From Vallitalea pronyensis (GTDB taxonomy: Bacteria; Bacillota; Clostridia; Lachnospirales; Vallitaleaceae): 64,000 nucleotides of DNA. The DNA is taken from assembly GCF_018141445.1 (NCBI RefSeq), contig NZ_CP058649.1, positions 3,925,001-3,989,000 of the forward strand, read 5' to 3'. Under the pieces are notes generated by a model. It had not been told where the DNA came from and did not search any database. It saw only the letters and a program-made list of their open reading frames with translations. A program made the position numbers and the translations under genes. Positions 37,701 to 44,700 of this stretch are shown in pieces. Position 1 is the first letter of the stretch, and each line of letters starts with the position of its first letter.

Positions 37701-38701
37701 ATGCCTATAACCATCTCTAGTGATTCTTGAGTCATTATAGCTACAACCCTATTACTCTTTACGCCTTTTTCTCTCAAGATCCTAGCTAATTGGTTTGATT
37801 TATGATTCAATTCTTCATAGGTTAACTTCTTATCTTTATATCTAAGACATATATTATTAGGATTCTTCTTTACTTGTTCTTCAAATATCTCTTGAATGAC
37901 TACATTCTGCCTATATTCTAATTTTGTTTGATTGAACTCTAATAGAATCCTTTCTTTCTCTTCCTCGCCTATAATATCAATAATATTGATATTATGATTA
38001 ATATTAGCCTTAATATTTTTATACAATATGAGTAAACCATTCATTATCCTGTTAATTGTTGATTTCTCATATTTCAAAATATTATACCGAATCTCACATT
38101 GGATTTGATGATTAATTTCTTTGAAGATTATTCTAGTATTACAATGAATATGGTCAACATAGTGCGGATCATGAATATTATCTAAAAGTACAATGGTGTC
38201 AAATAAGGGATACTCTCTTTGACTCCCATAAGGGATATTTAATTCATATAGAATCTGATTAATATCATAATTCTGATTAAGTATACTTTCATTTAATGTC
38301 TGCTGAATCTGTAATAACAGTTCTCTATAAATCATATTATCCTTTAATTTAATTCTTAGTGGTATTATGGTATTAATGTATTCTTTTTTGTCCTCTTGTC
38401 GGTAGACTGTAGAACCTATTATAATATCTTTATTATCGGTATATCTATCTAATAAGAGATATACTGCTGATAATAGAATCATATATAGTCTATAATTGGA
38501 GCCGTTACTTAGTTTTATTAATTCAGAAGATACTTCTCTAGGAATCTGGAATTTTATAGTATCATACTTATCCTCTATATCAGTATTATGATGATAATCA
38601 TAAGGAAAAATACTTTTTACTAATTTCCCTTCTAATGTCTTTAACCAATACATTCGTTCATTAGTGTCATTAGAATATGTATGTGTTTTATTATAATGCA
38701 T
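31703..38701 (-). CDS. Nonribosomal peptide synthetase: halfC-A(Glu)-T-C-A-T-C
   Basis: About 2332 aa. Order: C-lobe-only condensation remnant (about 1-240, no HHxxxDG), A1 (about 250-760), T1 (FFSLGGYSLSA, Ser near 805), C (HHIVIDG near 990), A2 (about 1320-1825), T2 (FFNIGGHSLKA, near 1850), terminal C (HHIIFDG near 2035, to the end). No TE or reductase. By-eye ten-residue codes: A1 DAKDIGVVDK, one change from the surfactin/bacitracin Glu code; A2 DAKNLGLDIK, not one I can assign. The free C at the end suggests hand-over of a dipeptide to the other NRPS. It starts 40 bases after that gene. ATG at 38701 chosen over an upstream TTG/GTG. Confidence 0.9.
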   Translation of the reverse strand: MHYNKTHTYSNDTNERMYWLKTLEGKLVKSIFPYDYHHNTDIEDKYDTIKFQIPREVSSELIKLSNGSNYRLYMILLSAVYLLLDRYTDNKDIIIGSTVYRQEDKKEYINTIIPLRIKLKDNMIYRELLLQIQQTLNESILNQNYDINQILYELNIPYGSQREYPLFDTIVLLDNIHDPHYVDHIHCNTRIIFKEINHQIQCEIRYNILKYEKSTINRIMNGLLILYKNIKANINHNINIIDIIGEEEKERILLEFNQTKLEYRQNVVIQEIFEEQVKKNPNNICLRYKDKKLTYEELNHKSNQLARILREKGVKSNRVVAIMTQESLEMVIGIMSILKAGGAYLPIDPEHPRDRIEYMLQDSNAHIILIQQEERINVNYSGEIISLDNQELFCGDSNNIPNENKPDDLAYIIYTSGSTGKPKGVMIEHTSVINLIEGLYQRIYREYDKPLNISLLSPCIFDASVKQIFGALLQGHCLCLIPKEDKLQSNTLIEFYKSNKINISDGTPTFIKLLIEYIANKNERLPIKQFIIGGETLAINTVEQLFEIFGEIKVTNVYGPTECCVDSTTFTLTKDTVRSLRKLPIGTPMPNVYIHITNEENTSLQPIGVAGEICISGVGVARGYVNNEELTREKFVNNLFEGGPTLYKTGDIGRWLPDGSIEFIERRDQQIKLRGYRIELSEIENQVTSYESIISSAIKVIENDDSNRFICAYIVSKDVININHLDKYLSGKLPKYMVPAYILQIDRIPLTSNGKIDYARLPDPHRDSNICQQPENETEKIIYEIWQDVLGVSQIGVNDNFFSLGGYSLSAAKIITQIHQRLHVEISLKIIFEKTTIKELAHYIIGEQYSTYSNISKTEINEYYHASSAQKRMYILSSIDSIGTSYNVTVPLVIKGKLQYNRVQSVLEKLVKRHDSLRTSFHDINGKIMQKINDDVILDIVYQEKNSNDIDSMIASFKKPFYLNKAPIIRVCLVKIEERKHIMLIVTHHIVIDGISIYILLNEFIKMYQDIPLDDIRIQYKDFTAWQNTMLNSVKLKKQERYWLDKLSDDIPYLNLSTDYHRPSEQSFRGDRIQFCFDVEKYHKIKRFAQETGTTEYMVMLAGFNILLSKYSGQEEILLGTPVSGRVHGDLDNLVGMFVNTVIMINQPISDLTFKTFLQEVKTNCLHAFENQDYQFETLVEKLNLERDISRNPIFDVLFVMQNMDISLEEDPCLQYELLDFKDNITKFDLILEIKKIEETLCCNFLYCTDLFREDTINTMIEHFSNILDSVLEAPDIHISDIDMLSCKERYKLINEYNNTEIECPMNKMVHQLFEEQVQKTPNNVAIEYKDECLTYNELNEKANSLAELLRGKGLTNESIVGVLVENSIELVIGMMAILKSGGIYLPIDPKYPTERIESVLIDSKTSVLLTQETSVKQVNFQGNIINIEDEELYVGNKSNLNSINKPNDLSYIIYTSGSTGKSKGVMVSHKSLTNLCYWYTQEYEMRSATKNMLLVSISFDASVKNILGPLISGGSVILPPSDYYDPNTMLQMIKNKCVTMINCVPNAFYPILDLASINGYADLVSLEYLLLGGEEMIISKLKGWLNNPNCNCTLFNLYGPTECTDISSIYRVDKCNLREMNSIPIGKPINNVKIYIMGKDNSLQPIGIPGELCIGGVGVASGYLNRTELTEINFVENPFCPGQKIYKTGDLVKRLSDGNIEFLGRIDYQVKIRGYRIEIGEIESQLLEHDSINQVIIVARDDNNDNKYLVAYFTAQQELSTIQLREYLSKTLPNYMIPSYFIQLDKMPLSPNGKVDVKKLPQEMNQLSSGIDYIEPRNIDEKKMLELWEGILGVSRISIYDDFFNIGGHSLKAVHLISSIQKEFDVEISLNDVFKKSTIIELVHYLKEQEKKKYIPIEIVEEREYYELSSAQKRIFTANYFLGENSTGYNVPFGLMLDGYVDYKKVKSVFLELIKRHDCLRASFDFVDGHIMQKFNETVDFMIEQFDLMNQNSISRERVIEDFIRPFDLNTAPLIRIGLVKVAEEKELLIVDVHHIIFDGISQEILLKEFKILYQGGSLPVERIKYKDYIGWQEKLVDSDILKKQRAFWLTQFSGDIPILDLPSDYERPTDQSFRGDIVELQLSQEITAEIREIAKEAGATIYMILLAGVNILLTKYSGQEDIIIGSPATGRTHPDFHHIIGMFVNTLAIRNRPNAEKNFSEFLQEVRDNTLQALDNQNYQFETLVEELSIEMDFSRTPVFNVMFSYLSVAEKDYHIENLDCKEYKINMKATKFDITIVVKEYKNDIHIDLNYCIDIFKKETIEQMAMNLREIMQQVLKNIHIKIKYIELL

Positions 38702-38740
38702 GTCTCTCACCAACCTTCGTATTTCTTTTAATCATTGCTA

Positions 38741-41700
38741 TTAGAATCCAAATTCACCATCATCTTGAATTATGTTATTAATGGGCTCATATTTTTTTAC
38801 GGTTTTATTCTCTGAGATAAAAATATTTTTATCTTTAAATTCTAAAAGAGGTGGTACTGCATTTTTATGTAATCTACTCCACCTCTTATCGGCTTCATTT
38901 ATTTCTATAGAAGAATATGGATTCGGTATGCCAAGTCTCTTACAATGAGCCATAAACCTTGATACTCTACTATATATTTCTTCTCGATTGGGTTCACAAT
39001 CAAGTATCCATGTCTGTGTAATGAGTAGCTCTTTTGCTATTTCAGGGTAGAGTAATTCCACATTATACTTTTTAGAGAATTCATCAGAGCCAACTTGTCC
39101 AGATAGATAATAATTAAAAGGATTGCAATCAGCTTCATAGATATCATCTTTCATATCTTCAATTATTTGTAAGGTTTGTTGAAAGTCTTCCTCTGATTCA
39201 CCTGGGTAACCAATTACCCAATAGGTAGTGGTCTTAATACCTGCTTTAGCAAGATTACTAATTGCTAACTTAATTCTATCTGGTGTAATTTTCTTATTCA
39301 TTAAATCTAATACTTTCTGAGAACCACTTTCTATGCCTAACCTAGCTCGATAAAATCCTGCTTTTCTCCATAACATGGTGTTTTCATGATTACATACCTC
39401 ACTATCTGCCCTTAAATAACCGTCCCAATAGAATGACAATCCATTATCTATCAGTTCATGTGCTAAACTATTAATAATTGGATTCAGTAACGAATCACTT
39501 AATAAGAATAGTTGATAACCATGTTTTTGGTATAAAATAGACAATTCATTGGTTATTCGTTTGGATGTTTTCTTCCTATATTTCCCCCATAGTACGGTTT
39601 CTGAACAGAAACTACATTGGAAAGGGCAACTCCTAGATGTAAAAGAAGGCACTAACATATATTTGTCCAAGTCAAAATCAGTATAGTCTGGTAACTGAGC
39701 ATTTGTAATATCTAACACTGCATGATTAATATCTCCTAATGTATATACCTTTTTCTCTGTGTCTAAACTATTTTGCAGTAATTTCAGAAAAAGATTCTCT
39801 CCCTCACCGACAATAATCTTATCGATATACTTACTTCTCTCAAGAAAATAATCAAAGTTGGGAGAGTTAATAGCTAGTTGGCTTGAAAATATACCTCCCC
39901 CCATTACTGTTACTACATCTTCGTACTTTCTCTTAATCAATTCAAATACAAACATAGAAGGGGCGAATGTTCCTGTATATACGGAAATTCCTACTACTGA
40001 TGGTTGCTCTGATTCCATTATATCTACAGTATATTCCTCTAATATATCATAGAATTCTATAATCAACTCTTCTAATTCATATATCAATTCATCATTGACA
40101 TCAATAAAATAGTGCTGATAGATAACTTTTTTCATTAAATGAGTATACTCTTTTTCATTTAATTTATTAAGATAAGCCATTAGGTGACTACCTAACACAT
40201 TATTCCCTATGTTATAGAAATTACCTTGTTTCTCTTTGGGAACACATCCTTTTAATATATTAAGATATTGATGATATATTTCCCATATGCCGTCATAAAC
40301 ATTCAAGTCCTTAGTCTTAACATCATATGTATGAGACTTTAAAAAACTCTTCAATGAAGATATGCCTAATGGAGGAATAAGTGGAGTCCAAAATGGTAAT
40401 AACAACATTAGTATTTTATTAGCATTTGGTTCAATATCCAATTTATCTTTCATAATATCTTCTTCTCTTGATTTTCTCATTTCCAAATATCGTGTATAGT
40501 AATCTTCATCCAGCTTAGGCCATTCTATTTCTAATTCTTCCATTACTCTTTTGGTGAAATAGTGTTCATATCTATTTAATTCAAAATCTGTAGTTTCCAA
40601 TGCGCCAAAATAATGAAGAAATGGTCCTACATCTATTCCATCTTCTTTTGCTTGGATATTGGCAGTTACCCACTCTAAAAACATATCTTGATTAAGAATA
40701 TCTAAATGATATACCTGCCCTAATCTTTTCATTGATACTTTGTTAAAATTGTATACATGGAATTTAGATTCATTAAATTGGGTTTTGTCATATGTTGATA
40801 TAATAAATCTAGAAACAGTATCTATGAATGAAAAGTCATATAAATCTAATTCAATATTAGGGACTTTCTTCATTTTAATAAGATTATCAATAAATAAATG
40901 AAATATATTTTCTGTATAATTCATTTGCCGTTTTGGTATTCCATAACTAGGTACTAGATTGCCTACTCTATATATGGTACAATTAATCCCGCTATCTTGA
41001 GCTTGATTCAGCAGATACTCTGCATGCTGCTTGGACTTAGTATAATAATTATAAGATGTTGGCATTACGTTACTATATTCATTAAAATAATCATTGTTAT
41101 TGTAATGCTTATCTCCAACACTCATTGTAGATATATGTTTTATATCAATTCTATTTACCTTTGCAAATTCAATGATGTTCTCAACACTCTTCACATTGGC
41201 TGAATAAAACTCTTCATAATTACCAAAATGTTTCACCTTCGCAGCTGAATTAATAATACAATCAATAGTACTTAATAATCTATTATATGTTGTGGTATCA
41301 AGCATAAACATATCCTTAGATAAATCTCCATTGATATAGTGAATTCTTCCTCTGTATTCCACTAAGTCATTACTCTTAAAATAGTAAGAATAATTCTTAT
41401 GAATTCTATCTACTGCTTGACTCTTAGTTTCTCCTCGTATAATCAAATAGATATTATTATTTGTTCTATTAAGCAATTCATTTAATAAATATACCCCTAG
41501 AAAGCCTGTGGAACCTGTTAATAATATATTATTATATGGTTTTCGTTTACCAATCATTTGTGACACCATCTGGGATGCCCTACTAATATAATCCATATCT
41601 TTATTCTCATGGGTCATATGCTGATGCATTGCCTGTGCTTGTAATAAATAATCAATACGCTTAGTTATTTGCCTGCATTCACTCTTCTTACTTAAGTATA

Positions 41701-44700
41701 GAGCAATATTTTTCACACATTGATACTTATATATATCAAACACAGAAATATCATATTTACTAGATAATCTAGTAACCAATGTCAGCACTTTTATTGATTC
41801 TCCACCCAATGAGAAGAAACTTGCAAGGGTACTAAAATTATCAATTCCTAATATTTCACTGAAACAATTGTATACATATTCTTCATAGTTATTTACTGGT
41901 GCAATTGTATTATGTATTGAGGATTCTAATGCTCTTTCGTTTAATATAACTTCAAGTTTCCTTCTGTTTCGTTTCCCATTCAAGGTAGTTGGAATCTTAT
42001 CAAACATTACTATATTATTAGGAATCATATAATTAGGTAAATGCTTTAGTAAGTAATCTCTTATGTCAAACAGCTCTATATCACTTTCACTTAGAGCTAT
42101 ACATGCAGTTAGTTCATCTTTAAAAATTAATACATAAGCATCACATACTTTATCCATTTGCAATAGGGTATATTCTATTTCCTCAAGTTCTATTCTATAA
42201 CCATTATATTTAATCTGGTTATCCATTCTACCAATAAAATCTATTGTACCATCGGCGTTTAACTTTACTTTATCTCCCGTCATATATGTTTTTTCATGAT
42301 AGAATATAGTATCTATGAACTTTTCATTCGTTAACTGTTCTCTATTTAGATAACCTACAGAGGTATTATCTCCAGCTATTAGCAATTCCCCTGGAACTCC
42401 AATAGGTACTAGACTATGCCTTTTATCAACAATAAAACACTTTACATTCGGTAGTGGCTTACCAATATTATAATTATGTGACTTGTTTACATGATTAAAT
42501 GTTGCCCATATTGTTGCTTCTGTTGGTCCATATAGATTATATAAGTCTACATTACTATTCTTAATAACTCTCTCTGCTAAATCAGTTGGTAATTCTTCGC
42601 CACCTATTAACAATTTATCAATTTTATCTAGCCAAGAATAGTCTTGTCTATCATTCATTATTAACCTTAGTTTTGATGGCGTCATCTGTACAATATTAAT
42701 TCTATTGTTGTTTACTATATTCACAATATGTTCTGGTACATGCTGTTCATCCCGTTTTGCAATAAAGGTTGTTGCACCAATCATGAGTGGCATAACAGAC
42801 TCCAAGAAAAAAATATCAAAGGAGACTGTGGTTGAACATAGAAAAATATGATGTTGCTTAATATCCAGTGACTCAACAATTCCATAGGAAAAATTAATCA
42901 GATTTAAATGACTTATAATAACGCCTTTTGGATTTCCTGTTGAACCCGACGTATATATTATGTATGCATCTGAATTATTAGAAACTATATTAAATCTGGA
43001 ATCATACATCCATGCAAGTCTGACATCTAAAGGTTTAATTTCATCCATATTAATATCCATTTGCATATCATATAATACGTATTGACAGCAACAATCTTTA
43101 ATCATATATTCAATTCTAGATATTGGATATTCAATATCTAATGGCAAATACGTACAACCCGCCTTAAGTATTCCTATAATACTAACGATTAAATTACTAG
43201 TACGATCTAGTAATATAGCAACTACATCACTATTTCTGGCCCCATTGTTTACTAACATATTTGCAACTTGATTGCTTTGTTGATCTAATTCTTCATAGGT
43301 TAAGCTATCATCACCACATTTGATAGCAATATTATTAGGTGTTTTCTTAGCATGCCTCCTCACCACTTCATGCACTTTATCTTGTAGAGGATATTTTTTT
43401 TCCGTACTATTGAGTGCACCCATCAACTGGTTCCGTTCTTCTTCAGACATCATTTCTATATCATGTATCGGTTGATTAGGTGACTCAATAAAATTCATCA
43501 CTAGATTTCTATAATGCCTTATCATCCTATCAATAGTATCTCTTTTGTATAATTGTGTGTTATAAACTATCTTAATATCAATATGAGCGGCACACATTTT
43601 AACATTAATTGATATATCAAATTTAGAGGTTTGAGCTTGATATTCTAATTTCTCTACATCCATTCCATATAAATGAAAAGCATTACATTCTTCTTGATAT
43701 GTGAACATTACATCAAACAAAGGATTCCTGTTAACTTGTCTATTTATATTAAGCTTATCTACCAATTTATCAAAAGGATAATCTTGATTGTCAATTGCTT
43801 CTAGTACTTTTTCTTTCACCTGTTTCACATAATTAATAAAATCTTCTTTATCATTAATTGTATTTTTAATTACCACTGTATTAACAAATACTCCAATTAT
43901 ATCTTTAAATTCTTGCTTTCTTCTTCCTGCTACAGGAGTTCCTACTATTAACTCCTCTTGAGAGCTATATCTTGAAAGTAATATATTTGATACAGCTAAG
44001 AAAATCATATACATTGTTACTTCATTATCTAACATAAATTTCTCAAGCTTATTTTTAATTTCTTGAGATAGTATAATGCTTACTTCATCACCTATAGATT
44101 CTAATTTTCTAATTTTCTTATAATCGGTCTCTAATTCCATTACTGGTATATTCTGAGAGAATTCCTTTAACCAATATGTTTCTTGTTTCTTAAGGTCACT
44201 ATCTGTTCTATCTATCTCCCATTGGGCATAATCCGCATATGATAACTCTGGTGCTCTTTCTAATACTTGTCGATTATATAACTGTGAAAGTTCTTTGAAG
44301 AATATGGATTGCGATATACCATCAAATATTATATGGTGTATATCAAATACCAATATGCTTTCATCTTTCTTAGTATGTAGAACACTTACTCTTATTAGTA
44401 AATCTTTGGTTAAATCAAAAGGTCTAATAAAGTTATTAATTACGTAATCATACTCACTAGAATTTTCTTGATATGCCTCTTCAATAACTAATTCCCTATT
44501 TTTAGCAATACAATAAAATACGTTACCTGTTTCATCATCAAAGTTAGCTTTAAGTATTTCGTGTCTATTTAATAGTTGATTGACTACACTCTCCATCTTT
44601 TGAACATCAAGTCTACCCTTTAATCTATAAATTATTGGAATATTATAACCTATGCTTTTTTCAGTTAATTGCTCCATCGCATAGATTCTTCTTTGGGAAG